A DNA stretch of 64,000 bases from Leptobrachium leishanense (taxonomy: Eukaryota > Chordata > Amphibia > Anura > Megophryidae): NCBI GenBank assembly GCA_009667805.1, contig CM019066.1, positions 3,720,001 through 3,784,000 of the forward strand, in the 5' to 3' direction. Below the pieces are notes generated by a model, which saw only the letters and a list, made by a program, of their open reading frames with translations, made no database searches and was not told the DNA's origin. The stretch's first letter is position 1, and each line of letters begins with the position of its first letter. Both the position numbers and the translations under genes were made by a program. Shown piece by piece: positions 54,147 to 64,000 of this stretch.

Positions 54147-55632
54147 AAACAGGAGCTTGAGTTAGACTCTCCTTCAGCTTCAAGAAAGCACCTTCACATT
54201 GACTAGTCCATTCGCCCTGTATGGACTCTCGAGCTTTCCTTGGTCCTGGAGCTGACGGGTTTCGGTCAGAGGCCTTGCAGCCTTCCTCTGTGCTTTCCTT
54301 CTGTAGGAGTTTGTTCAGTGGTTGAGCTATTTTTGCGAATCCTCCTACAAATCTTCGATAATAGGAACAGAACCCCAAGAAAGATCTAAGTTCAGTGACG
54401 TTTCGGGGTCTAGGCCAAGAAGCTACGGCCTCCAACTTCCGAGGATCTGTTGAAACACCTTCTGCTGAGACCACATGTCCCAAATACGTAACAGACGGTA
54501 GGCAGAATTGACATTTCTCCAGAGACAGTTTCAATCCCTCTTCATGGAGCCTCTTCAAGACCTTCTCCAAACGTTGCTCATGTTCTTCCAGAGTCTTCCC
54601 GAACACAATTATGTCATCCAGGTACACTAATACTTCGATCAGATTCATGTCCCCGACTGTCTTCTCCATTAACCGTTGGAACGTGGCTGGAGCCCCCGTA
54701 AGGCCTTGAGGCATTCTGTTGAATTCAAAGAACCCCAGTGGACAGATGAACGCAGTCTTCTCTTTGTCTTCAGGATGCATTGGTATCTGGTGATACCCAC
54801 TTCGCAGGTCTAGTACACTAAACCATTTTGCTCCAGACAAACACTGTAAGGCATCTTCTATCCGAGGAGTAGCATATTGGTCTGGGATGGTTCTCCGATT
54901 CAGCGTGCGATAGTCTATGCATAGGCGGACAGAACCATTCTTCTTCCGGACCATCACTATTGGAGATGCATATGGACTCCTGGACTCTTGGATCACCTTG
55001 GTTCTTTGCAGTTCATTCAGCTGTTCTCGCAGATCATCCAAGTCTCCCAGCGGAACTCGTCTTGACCTTTCACGAAACGGCTTGTCTTCTTGTAATCGAA
55101 TGCGGTGCTCAGTACTTTTAGCTAGGCCTACGTCGAACTCATCTTTCGAGAACAATTCTCTCCACTTTAGAACTTGAGACTGAAGACGTTTCTTCCATTC
55201 AGGTGAAATGGGAGCGTCCTTGGGGTAGAATCTTTCATCTGGAATCTCTTTATCCACTCCCCCTCCTAAATCGGTAGGAGAGAGAGGCGTAGCAGACGCT
55301 ACTTGCCCGATAGGCATTCGTGCTTTAAGGACTACTGGAGAATCAGACACATTGCACACGCTGACTGAGACTCTTCCTCGTGTTCTTTTCAAAGCTTTAG
55401 TGGAGATTATTTCAGGAATTACTTCGACTCCGGCTTCACTCCCATGATTAAAATCGGTTTCCAGTACCACATAGGGACCTGGTGGCGATCCGTTCAACTT
55501 GACTGAAGCCCGGAAGCTTGCTACTTCTCCTGCTTGCAGAACCTTCTCTGTTCCTTCTAATCTCCATAGGCGCCCCACTTCGGCAGGTGCCTTCTGTTCT
55601 TCGACCATCCTCTGATAGACTGGACGTAACAT
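54115..55632 (-). CDS. Gypsy 2 reverse transcriptase
   Basis: About 500 open codons: a spacer, then the RT fingers (TKVIQESRSPYASPIVMVRK, VRLCIDYRTLNRRTIPDQYA), WFSVLDLRSGYHQIPMHPED, FNRMPQGLTGAPATFQRLME and the catalytic VLVYLDDIIVFGKTL, then FLGFCSYYRRFVGGFAKIAQ. This is the best preserved gene of the element. Confidence 0.88.
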   Translation of the reverse strand: MLRPVYQRMVEEQKAPAEVGRLWRLEGTEKVLQAGEVASFRASVKLNGSPPGPYVVLETDFNHGSEAGVEVIPEIISTKALKRTRGRVSVSVCNVSDSPVVLKARMPIGQVASATPLSPTDLGGGVDKEIPDERFYPKDAPISPEWKKRLQSQVLKWRELFSKDEFDVGLAKSTEHRIRLQEDKPFRERSRRVPLGDLDDLREQLNELQRTKVIQESRSPYASPIVMVRKKNGSVRLCIDYRTLNRRTIPDQYATPRIEDALQCLSGAKWFSVLDLRSGYHQIPMHPEDKEKTAFICPLGFFEFNRMPQGLTGAPATFQRLMEKTVGDMNLIEVLVYLDDIIVFGKTLEEHEQRLEKVLKRLHEEGLKLSLEKCQFCLPSVTYLGHVVSAEGVSTDPRKLEAVASWPRPRNVTELRSFLGFCSYYRRFVGGFAKIAQPLNKLLQKESTEEGCKASDRNPSAPGPRKARESIQGEWTSQCEGAFLKLKESLTQAPVFGLRGPSQAV

Positions 55633-55996
55633 TGGTGTACTCCTTGAGTAGAACCTTCTTCCAATACGATAGGTGTCAGGAGACGTCGCACCAAATCAGT
55701 ATTCGTCCCCACTATCATGGAACTCCTGTTTGCCCCTGAAGGCCGAGGACACACAATGGCCAATGCATCACAACCTCCGGACTGTCCGATGACTTCGGAT
55801 CCGATCTCCAACTTCACCTGTAGATACCCGTCATAGGGGAGTTTCTCCGCTCCATACCCCAGATTTCCAGGTCCTTCAATTTCTGCAGAGGAATGTGCTT
55901 CAAGTGTTTCTCGTAGAAGTCTCGGTAGATCAATGTCACTTGAGCCCCTGAATCCAACAGGGCTTTCGTGTAGACTCCCTCCACTTGGATTGGCAC
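55557..55996 (-). pseudogene. Gypsy 2 protease
   Basis: ALLDSGAQVTLIYRDFY (active site DSGA) begins a retropepsin. The reading switches frame near 55830 and continues as KLEIGSEVIGQSGG and MIVGTNTDLVRRLL, the second half with the flap and C-terminal strand. Confidence 0.78.
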
Positions 55997-56139
55997 AATA
56001 GGAGAAGGACCTATCAGCTGGTCAGGAAACTTGGTGGTGGCACCAGGACACTTAGACCCAGTTTTTTGTACCCTGGCCTTCTTCTTGGCCCGTGTAGGTT
56101 TTGGGTGTGCATTGCTTCCCCATGACGTAGGTCCGGATG

Positions 56140-56436
56140 CTAAGGAGTGACTCTTTCAGTCCTGGCAGGCTCAGCAGTTGGCCGGACTTTGGGCCCTCTC
56201 GCCCTCTTAGTCCTGGCTTGATTTTTGGAGCGGGTTTCAACCTTCGGGCACCTAGGTTGCTCCTTCACTTGTGCCTCGGCGTTTCCCGCCGGTGAGGTAG
56301 ATAACAGTCCTTCCAAGGCTTTCAACAACTCCTCTACTCTATTTCCCTCAGGCTTCTGGCTTTTGCATTGTGCGCGGAAATGGCCCATTTCTCCACAACT
56401 GAAACATCTCTTCTTTGAAGACGGAGGCGCATTCAC
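56140..56436 (-). pseudogene. Gypsy 2 nucleocapsid zinc knuckle
   Basis: CFSCGEMGHFRAQC is a CCHC knuckle, followed by a basic, Lys/Arg-rich tail. It is out of frame with the upstream capsid part because of a break between 56540 and 56470. Confidence 0.8.
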
Positions 56437-56539
56437 CCGCTGTGATTCGTTGAAGGACCTTGGCTAGACGCCACAGCAACTCCGGTTGTCTGCATGCCTG
56501 TAAGGAACTTCTGCATTTCTGCCTGCATCTCTGTCACCT

Positions 56540-57742
56540 TCAACAATACTCGGCACAGTTCGCGTGCGCCTGTTGCAATTCAGCTTGAGCTTCTTGTACT
56601 TTCTTAACAGTTTTGTGCAACTCACCATGTTCGGAGAGGTTTAAATCTTTGACAGCCCTCTCTTTGGATTTAAAGGCGATCAGATGCTCTTGCTCGTCCA
56701 CGTCGGATCCGTAGGTATCTAACGAGTCGCTTTCAGGCTGCAAACAGTCGTTATGCCTCACAGGTTGCGCGTAAGCTCTTTCTCCTCGCCTGAAGGATTT
56801 TTCTTCCAGTAAAGCCTCTTCCTCTCTGACAGCTCGGATCAGTTCCAGGTACTTCAGTTCTTGATTACCTGCTCTGCTTCTCAGCTGCAGCATCACTGGA
56901 TCTAGAGGTTGAGAGCCCCTCAGGATTTGTTTTATTCGGATCTTATCCACTTCGGCCGGTTCGGCCCCTTTCTTGAGGAGTATCTGGTGCAGAATCTTAT
57001 CTAAGCGCCTCATGTATTCGGTCATTCTCTCACCTTTCCGCTGGTAGGTGTGTTCATACTGATATACAAGCTCTGCGGCCTTTTCTGTTCGCCCAAAAAC
57101 TTCCTCCAGAACGTTTAAATAATCTAAAGCAGTGCAGTCTTTCTTACTCAGTTTTAGGTTTCTCACCGCTTCTGACGCAGGTCCCTTTAAGCTCTCGGTG
57201 ATCCTTTGCTTTTTCTGGGCTTCAGGGACGTCCCTCATCCAGAGCCTGCATCGCTGTTCCACCCATTCTTCAAAGGTTTCTTCTCCCGCCGGAGTTGGTA
57301 CGTTTCCTGTAAAATTTCTCAACCGTCGATAACCGAAGTTAGTGTGCGGAGGGCTTGTTCTCTGACACTTAGCCAGCAAATCTCCAATAGCCACTATAAA
57401 TTCAGGCCCGATCATGGCCAACGGACTGGGCGCGGGAACACTTGCGGATTCGCCACGTGGCGCACTTGGCTGAATCAGTTGGACTTCCACCTCATCGGTC
57501 AGCTTCACGCTCGCGCCCTGAAAACACACTGGAACCACTTTCTCCACTCAAAAAGAACATACGTGTGAGAGGTATCTGGGTTCTCTTTAATGTCCAGGAT
57601 TAACCCCGATGATCTGGTGTCAGCGCAGCCACGGCCTGGCGAATCTGATCTTCGGCCCAAGTGTCTGCGGGAATATCCATGACTATACAACATTCTGACT
57701 ACTGTGCTCCTCACACCATTCGGCAACAGTGTCTGGATCCAT
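56540..57742 (-). pseudogene. Gypsy 2 Gag, PNMA-like
   Basis: The ATG at 57742 starts MDPDTVAEWCEEHSSQNVV and hits a stop; the following IPADTWAEDQIRQAVAAL and DIKENPDTSHTYVLFEW lie in other frames. This small N-terminal domain (WCE..., IP.D..., then a VLFEW strand) and the following capsid block (GEETFEEWVEQRCRLW, RITESLKGPASEAVRNLKLS, DYLNVLEEVFGRTEKAAELV, GERMTEYMRRLDKILHQILL) resemble the layout of the vertebrate PNMA/MOAP1 proteins, which derive from a Gypsy Gag. The 335-codon frame 57547-56540 carries the capsid. Recognition is by motif; no alignment was run. Confidence 0.7.
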
Positions 57743-57787
57743 ATTTAACCCTTTAGATGCGGTTTTTCCAGAGACTGGATCCCAGAA

Positions 57788-57798
57788 ACGAGCCCCCA
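57788..57798 (-). promoter_or_regulatory. Gypsy 2 primer-binding site (tRNA-Pro type)
   Basis: On the minus strand, two bases after the 5' LTR, TGGGGGCTCGT matches the primer site known to pair with the 3' end of tRNA-Pro in gammaretroviruses. Downstream bases diverge. Confidence 0.75.
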
Positions 57799-57800
57799 CG

Positions 57801-58888
57801 TGTAGCGCTCACTCCCGGAGGAGCCGCTGAAATCAAACCTCGGGTCAGTCTCCCCGCACTAGGGAATAAATATACTCCAGCACCGTTGTGGATTTTATAA
57901 ATTATATAGTTTACTAGAATAAATGGCATATAATGAATAACACAGTGTTCGTAGATATATTTACAGTACTTCGTAATGCGGGAAACGCGCAGAGGAAAAG
58001 AAATACAAGGTTTCGGAATTCGAGAAACGCGCAGCGGAAAATAAATACGATTCTTCGTATTTCGGGGAAGCGCGCAGCGGAAAAGAAATACAGTGCTTCG
58101 TAATTCGGGGAAACTCGCAGCGGAAAAGAATAATGAAAAACGTATCTTTAACCCCTTCTTGTGATTGGGGAGTGAGTCCTGCACAGGTCAAGTCCCGGAA
58201 TGTAAGTGTGTGTGTGTGTTGCGGTACCCGGGTACTATATTCAACTGGCCAGTGAATTGCTTAAGAGATGTCTTCGACTAGTCAAGTTGGGGCCCTGTGG
58301 GTTTTGGAAACAAACAGCAGCGTGCTTTACTTGAGTTTTACAACGGCCTGGAAGGCCTCTCACCCATCCGCCAGATACTCGAGGCTCCGCTGACCCAGGA
58401 CGTCTCTCCGCTCGATATTGACTGGGGTTACTTGCTTCTGGATCCGCTGTCTGGCTTTCTGCACCGGCCTCGACTTGTCCAGCTTACCGCCTGCTCTCCC
58501 GGTCCGATCGATCTGCGGTACTCCTCACTCGGGTCCTCCGCTTCCTTTCTAGCCGCTTTGGTAATCTGGTGGATCACTGGGTCTTCTTCGGGAATAACTG
58601 ATAACCCGATCTGTTCCTCTGTTAGGCCGCACTTGCGCTCCGGCCTGGTCACTGTTACTCTCTGCAGCACTGTGTCTTGTCTCTCTCACTCCCTGGCGCG
58701 CTCTGCCAGCTCTCTCCACGAGGCTCAGGATGTAAGTCTCTCTGCCCCACCCACTTCCTGTGTCCGTTCCCAAAGCATGCCGGGAAATGTAGTCCCAATG
58801 TAACATTCAGTGTCTCACATTGCGCTTGTCTCCCTCCGGTGGCCAAAAATAGGTACTGCCACAATAAAGAATTAACCACAGCACTACA
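57801..58888 (-). repeat. Gypsy 2 5' LTR
   Basis: 1088 bp. It contains about four imperfect units (57961-58135) built on 'cgcgcagcggaaaagaaata' and 'cttcgtaattcgggga', a tandem array. Confidence 0.88.
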
Positions 58889-58892
58889 TTAC

Positions 58893-59600
58893 CTTCCAAA
58901 GCAATATGTAGAGTAGGTGCATCTAGCCCTGGAGAGGCCAGCTCCCACAATACAGCCCAGGTACTCAGTGTCCATAAACAGCAGATTTATTGGAAAATAA
59001 TGGCAACTACATGATGTTTTCTCAAGGAAGGAATAGGACCCGGGGAAGGCAGAGGTAGGAAAGTGGGCAGGAGGAACCTGAACGGGAGAAGGGGTTATGT
59101 TATGTGGCTTCTTTGATAACAGAAAAGCACAGTATCTTGAAAACTTAGAAGCAGTTCACCCATCATGGAGGGTCATAGCAAAGTAATTTATATGAAATGT
59201 ATACAAGGTCTTCGTACTTCCGTAATATTCTGCACCCATGGAGCGCCAAGAAAGACCAGCTCTCAGTTACCTTCAGATCATCAGAGCTGTCAATGCTCTT
59301 GGTATTTTGTCATTGATAACATTGTATCTGTTAATAAAATCACAGGAACTAATGTCCTAAATTTCATTCAACACAAACAATATTTTGAAAGTCAATTCAA
59401 TACAATGACTTATTTTTGTAAGACATTATAAGCTATATTTCATTTATTTTATATCTATTTGTAGCAGCATACAGTACAATAAGTTGCTCTTAAGGAGAAA
59501 GAAGAAAAAATGAAGTGGCCTCAATCATCTATACGGTCATAGGTGATTACACGCTATCAAAGTAGAACATAATTTTTTTATGTGAATTGTGTAACCATCC
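58893..59600. other. intergenic sequence
   Basis: No supported gene or repeat. The frame at 59165-59431 has no recognisable domain. Confidence 0.4.
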
Positions 59601-59609
59601 TTTTAATGG

Positions 59610-60590
59610 AGGTCTTAGTCCCTTTACGCTGTGGAGGGGACTAGGCTGTCCACACGGCAGGTGGGTCTAAACACCACATGGCGGCGTAGCATGCCCCAGA
59701 GCTTTCCAGCACTCATACAGCCCGCCTCCTTTCCTAGTCGCCGTCATTGTGTTACATCCTCAGCCCCCGCTGTGCCCCCTGGGGGGTCTGGGCAAGAAGG
59801 GGGACCGCTGGCTGGTCAGGTGCCAGCACTTGCTACTGGCAGATCGGCATCTGAGGGGGCGGGGTCAGGTGTGGTTACCAGGAGCCACAGTCTTTAAAAC
59901 AGGGCTCTAGGAATGGCCTCATCGCCCTGTTCTGGAGTTATTTCATGCACTGCTACTATCTATTTGACTTTACTGTTGACGACCCTGCTTGTATGAGATC
60001 CCTTCTCCTGTTAATTGACCCGGCTTGGCTTAGACTACTCTCTCTCTATCGTGTTTATTATCCTGTATTACTTGTTTTAGTGATTTAACCCCTGCTGGTT
60101 GCTGGGTTGATCACTTGCTGTTTGGGGTTCTATCCCTTCACGTTTAGGGGTATCGTTTGCAACCCTCCGGGGTTCCCTTTACCCAGGTTACTACTTATGT
60201 TTATGGTTTTGCTAAGACCACGATAACAAACTATTGTTTATTTCTGTTTTATGTTATTTCTGCATCTCTGACTGTCCTGCACCTTGAGTACTTCACGGAC
60301 TGTCATTCCACGTCTGCTGTTTCTGAGTGTGTCCTAGGTAATCTGTTGCTCTCGAAACCTTCAGAGTTTAGAGACAATTCAGTTAGTCCTTGTGTCTCCT
60401 TGTTACAGTCTGTAGATTATAAACCTTTTGTATTATTCAAGCAGATACTTCTGTCCTCAAAGATCCCAACTCCGCTACTCTTGGGTAAGCAATACAGCTA
60501 CCATTACACATTGGCTGCAACTGGATATTTGTGTGAGTGTCTGGTCAATCCATTGACTCTCAGCGTGAATTCACTGAGAGCCATTGGCTA
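59610..60590. other. unclassified sequence, possibly a decayed TTAA-element end at its start
   Basis: 'ttagtccctttacgctgtgg' and 'ctgtccacacggcaggtggg' (59616-59665) loosely match the GC-rich end of the CCCTTTCGCTGC family. The rest, with frames at 59631-59897 and 60157-60591, shows no domain I recognise. An inverted repeat 'gactctcagcgtgaattcac'/'tgagag' lies at 60556-60583. Confidence 0.3.
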
Positions 60591-60620
60591 GAGGCAAGAA
60601 TGAACTAGCGTGAATGAACT

Positions 60621-61090
60621 GTGCTTTTTGGTTGTTTTTTTCCCTGGGTGGCTGGTGACTTGTTAATTGGGGGCGTGTAGCCTGTCAGGTGATTTCACTT
60701 GTATGGCTACATAATCTCAGGGGCAACTCACTGAGCTTGCTCACAAGGGTTTGAGGTGGTCTACTTTCAAGTGGAGTTAAAAACAGGAATTCTACCTGTA
60801 CTGGTCTGGTTTGTATCTTTAGAGGGAGAGAAACCTCTGGTTTATTTGTCAATTTAATTTCTCTTTTTGGTTTTTTTTTTCTGCTGTTTTTTTTTTTTTC
60901 TGTTGTGCTTTTTGGTTGTTTTTTTTCCCTGGGTGGCTGGTGACTTGTTAATTGGGGGCGTGTAGCCTGTCAGGTGATTTCACTTGTATGGCTACATAAT
61001 CTCAGGGGCAACTCACTGAGCTTGCTCACAAGGGTTTGAGGTGGTCTACTTTCAAGTGGGCTATTTTCAAGTGGAGTTAAAAACAGGAGT
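60621..61090 (+). repeat. tandem duplication in the CR1 5' leader
   Basis: A block from 'gtgctttttggttgtttttt' to 'tcaagtggagttaaaaacag' occurs at 60621-60787 and again at 60904-61087, nearly identical, separated by a T-rich spacer. Repeated 5' monomers can act as promoter units in LINEs; that role here is inference. Confidence 0.85.
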
Positions 61091-61139
61091 TTAAATAACA
61101 GGTATCAATTGTTTATATATTTGTTGTCTTGTTTTGGGT

Positions 61140-62127
61140 ATGAGTGTTAGCAAGCTTGAAGGTTTGACCCAGTGCACATCCTGCTGCATGTATGCATGTC
61201 TGGAGGAATCCTTCCAGGGTCCATATCTCTGTAGCAAGTGTGAACGTGTAGCTCTTCTGGAAGCTCGTATTCGAGATCTGGAAGGACAAATCGTAACGCT
61301 GAGGCAGATTGACAATCTTGAAAGGAGCCTGCTTCTCACGGAGCAAAGTATAGTTGAGGAATCTAGGGGTGTGGGAGGAGTGGAGTTAACCGGGGAACAG
61401 GTTGGTAGCTGGGTGTCAGTGACACGTGGTAGCAGGGGGGGAGGGAAGAGGAAAAGGTTGGCTAGTCCTGATCTTGCGCACACCAACAGATTTGCCCCCT
61501 TGAGCGAAGATGTTGGGTGCAGCAGCTCAGGTGTAGCAGTACTGGAGGCTGCTCACTCTAACAGCCGGGGGATCAGCCCACCAAGTAAGGAGGGATAAAG
61601 AGGGCAAGTAAGCCTAGACAGGTTGTGGTGGTAGGGGACTCTATTATTAAGAGAGTAGACAGGGTAATCTGTCGCGCTGATCGCCTTAACCGGACAGTTT
61701 GCTGTCTGCCGGGTGCCCGTGTTAGGCATGTGGTTGACAGAGTTGATAGATTATTGGGAGGGGCTGGAGATGACCCAGCTGTCATGGTCCATATTGGTAC
61801 CAATGACAAAGTAAGCGGAAGATGGAAGGACCTGAAGAATGATTTCAGGGAATTAGGAAGTAAACTGAAGAAGAGGTCCTCCAGGTAGTATTTTCTGAGA
61901 TCCTACCTGTGCCACGTGCTACAGTGGAAAGGCAGCGGAGATTAGGGAGGTCAATGCGTGGCTTAAAGCTTGGTGCAGGAAGGAGGGCTTTGGGTTTTTA
62001 GAGCACTGGGCTCATTTTGCACTGGGGTACAATCTGTATAGTTGTGATAGATTGCACCTGAATGGAAGAGGGTCTGCTGTGCTAGGGGAGAGGATGGTTA
62101 AAAGGTTGGAGGAGACTTTAAACTAGT
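61140..62127 (+). pseudogene. CR1 ORF1: zinc finger, coiled coil and SGNH esterase
   Basis: ATG at 61140. Residues 12-45 carry paired cysteines (CTSCCMYACLEE ... YLCSKC), then a coiled coil (RVALLEARIRDLEGQIVTLR). A frame break near 61590 is followed by VVVVGDSIIKRVDRV (nucleophile Ser), VMVHIGTNDK (oxyanion Asn) and, after another break near 61880-61950, DRLHLNGRGSAVLGERMVKR (catalytic Asp/His) to the stop at 62125-62127. This is the esterase-type ORF1 known from CR1 elements. It is thought to aid RNP or membrane interactions. Confidence 0.85.
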
Positions 62128-64000
62128 GGAAGGGGGGGAGGGATACAGTATCTTACAAAATGGAGACAGAGCAGATAGCGGAAGGGTTTCAGTTCAGACT
62201 AAGGGGGGTGGAGTCGGGGGGATGGGTAATGTAAGAACAGTGGAGGCATGTAATGTAAAGTCGCATTCAGCATGTGTGGGTAGAGACAACATTAAATGTA
62301 TGCTTGCTAATGCAAGGAGCCTTAATAACAAGATGGGGGAACTAGAGGTAATAGCACACACTAAGCAATACTACATTATAGGAATAACAGAAACGTGGTG
62401 GGACGAAACGCATGACTGGGCTGTAAACTTAAATGGCTATACATTGTTTAGAAAGGATAGGAAACATAAGAAAGGGGGTGGAGTGTGTTTATATGTAAAT
62501 CAGGATTTAAAGCCTAATATTACACAACTGGAAAGTGATGAGGGAAATGTGGAATCGTTATGGGTAAATATTTTGTTGGGGAATAAACAGGGAAGTCAAC
62601 TATTGGTTGGCATATGCTATAAACCACCTAATATAGATAATGATGAGGAAGAACAACTGTTAGAGCAAATTAGGAAGGCTGCACATCATGGTAGCACTTT
62701 AATTATTGGAGATTTTAATTACCCAGACATTAATTGGGATAGTGGGACTAGTAATTCAGCAAAGGGAATCCGGTTCCTGAACATTTTAAATGATACCTTC
62801 ATGTCACAACTGGTAGAAACACCAACTAGAGAGGATAACTGTCTGGACCTGGTTATAACAAATAATGTGGATCTTTTCTCAATATTAATGTAAAAGAACA
62901 ATTGGGAAACAGCGACCATAACATGGTGACTTTTGAAATAAACTCAAAAAAACACATTCATAAGGGGCATGCTAAAATATATAATTTTAAAAAGGCCAAC
63001 TTTATTAAAATAAAGGAAGCTCTCAATGTCATTGACTGGCAGAAACTCTTTCACGGGAAAAACACTGAGGATAAGTGGAATATCTTTAAACTAACACTAG
63101 AAAAGTACACGTCACAATATATTCCACTGGTTAATAAATATAAAAGAAACAGACTGAAACCAATGTGGCTTAGTAGGAAGGTAACTAAGAAATGAAAAAT
63201 AAAAAGAAGGCATTTAAAGCTTTTAAATTTGATAAATCTGAGGCATCCTATAAAGCATATAGGGCAGCCAATAAAGCATGTAAAAATGCGATTAGATGGG
63301 CTAAACTAGAAAATGAAAAAGAAATAGCCAAAGAGAGCAAGACCAACCCTAAAAGATTCTTTAGGTATATAAATTCCAAAAAACCTAAGAGTGAAAATGT
63401 AGGTTCACTAAAATCTGAGTCAGGGTTATTGTTAACTGAAGATCAGGATAAGGCAGAAATTTTAAATGATTATTTTTCTTCAGTATTTATCAAAGAGAAA
63501 CCTATAACAGGAGACATGAAATTCATTAATAAAAACTTACTAATACAAAGTGACTGGTTGACTCAGGACAAGGTTTTACACAAATTAAACAATGTGAATG
63601 TTAATAAAGCCCCAGGGGCAGATGGAATTCACTCGCGAGTACTAAGAGAGCTATGTGTTGAAATATGTAAACCTTTGTTCTTAATCTTTCAAGATTCTTT
63701 TCTTTCAGGAATAGTACCAGAGGATTGGAGAAAAGCTGACGTGGTCCCTATATTTAAGAAAGGTTTAAAATTTGTGCCTGGGATTATAGACCTGTGAGCT
63801 TAACATCTGTGGCTGGGAAAGTATTTGAGGGGTTACTAAGGGATAGTATTCAGGAATTTATTGGGAGGTATAATGTAATTGGCAAAAATCAGCATGGTTT
63901 CATGAAACACAGATCATGTCAGACTAACCTAATTACGTTCTATGAGGAAGTAAGTAGAAGTATAGATCAGGGGGTCGCAGTGGATGTGATTTACTTAGAT
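62126..64000 (+). pseudogene. CR1 ORF2: endonuclease and start of reverse transcriptase
   Basis: Apurinic-type endonuclease: KCMLANARSLNNKMGELEVI, IIGITETWWDE, GGGVCLYV, YKPPN, IIGDFNYPDINWD, then LGNSDHNMVTFEI (SDH motif). The RT begins at VNKAPGADGIHSRVLREL and IVPEDWRKADVVPIFKKG and continues with PVSLTSVAGKVFEGLLRDSI and GFMKHRSCQTNLITF to the edge. Frame breaks lie near 62885, 63193 and 63780. The catalytic part of RT lies beyond the window. Confidence 0.87.

Larger units (their letters stand above)
50699..58888 (-). mobile_element. Gypsy retrotransposon 2 with PNMA-like Gag
   Basis: LTRs TGTAGCGC...ACTACA at 50699-51630 and 57801-58888, duplication TTAC at 50695-50698 and 58889-58892, primer site beside the 5' LTR, polypurine tract beside the 3' LTR. 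The antisense order is Gag, zinc knuckle, protease, RT, RNase H, integrase and a C-terminal tail. There is no chromodomain and no envelope-like frame. Many frameshifts show an old copy. LTR A lacks about 155 bp present in LTR B. Confidence 0.9.
60600..64000 (+). mobile_element. CR1 LINE, 5' part, running off the window
   Basis: 5' leader (about 60600-61139) with a tandem duplication, ORF1 (61140-62127), ORF2 endonuclease and the beginning of RT. All genes are in CR1 order on the plus strand, each with frame breaks. The presence of the 5' leader means this copy is not 5'-truncated as most CR1 copies are. Confidence 0.88.

Noticed and set aside
58297..58806. Frames of 80-170 codons on both strands in the right Gypsy 2 LTR (also at 51040-51539)
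   Set aside because: They occur in both LTRs, show no domain and lack conserved frames between the two copies.

Overview
The window looks like intergenic DNA from a vertebrate with a large, transposon-rich genome. An amphibian, most likely a frog, fits best. CR1, L2 and L1-type LINEs, chromodomain Gypsy elements, Tc1, hAT, PIF/Harbinger and large numbers of TTAA-flanked (piggyBac-type) miniature elements all occur together. I see no host protein-coding gene, no rRNA or tRNA gene and no prokaryotic feature. The coding capacity I can support belongs to mobile elements, nearly all broken.

Layout. 1-2.1 kb: TTAA-flanked, hairpin-rich miniature elements. 2.1-5.9 kb: the 5' half of an antisense L1-type LINE split by a sense L2 LINE whose reverse transcriptase frame is open. 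5.9-16.1 kb: small repeats (fold-backs, a CR1 3' end, a CCCTAA-like minisatellite with a hAT miniature element and a SINE inside it, another hAT miniature element, L2 scraps, more TTAA elements). 16.4-19.6 kb: a roughly 370-bp tandem repeat invaded by a Harbinger-like miniature element and a dead Tc1 transposon. 20.8-26.5 kb: a 4.7-kb element with hAT-type ends (8-bp duplication) carrying a five-exon SANT/Myb-like gene and no visible transposase. Its internally deleted 858-bp derivative lies at 34.5-35.3 kb. 27-36 kb: further TTAA and TTCGG-rich elements and a 2.6-kb defective hAT.

36.5-50 kb is a stratified stack. An old antisense L2 was split by a hAT element with a decayed BED-finger transposase (itself hit by an LTR element that is now a solo LTR), and separately by a Sushi-like chromodomain Gypsy retrotransposon with both LTRs. 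50.7-58.9 kb holds a second, unrelated Gypsy element with a proline-tRNA-type primer site and a Gag resembling the vertebrate PNMA family. The last 3.4 kb is the 5' part of a CR1 LINE (SGNH-esterase ORF1, endonuclease and the start of RT) that runs off the window.

The genes do not form a host pathway; they are the machinery of separate elements. Several insertions can be checked from inside the window, because target-site duplications are perfect or an uninterrupted copy of the target is also present. The least ordinary item is the hAT-ended element with the SANT-like gene, whose middle exons and introns appear to be tandem copies of one exon-intron module.
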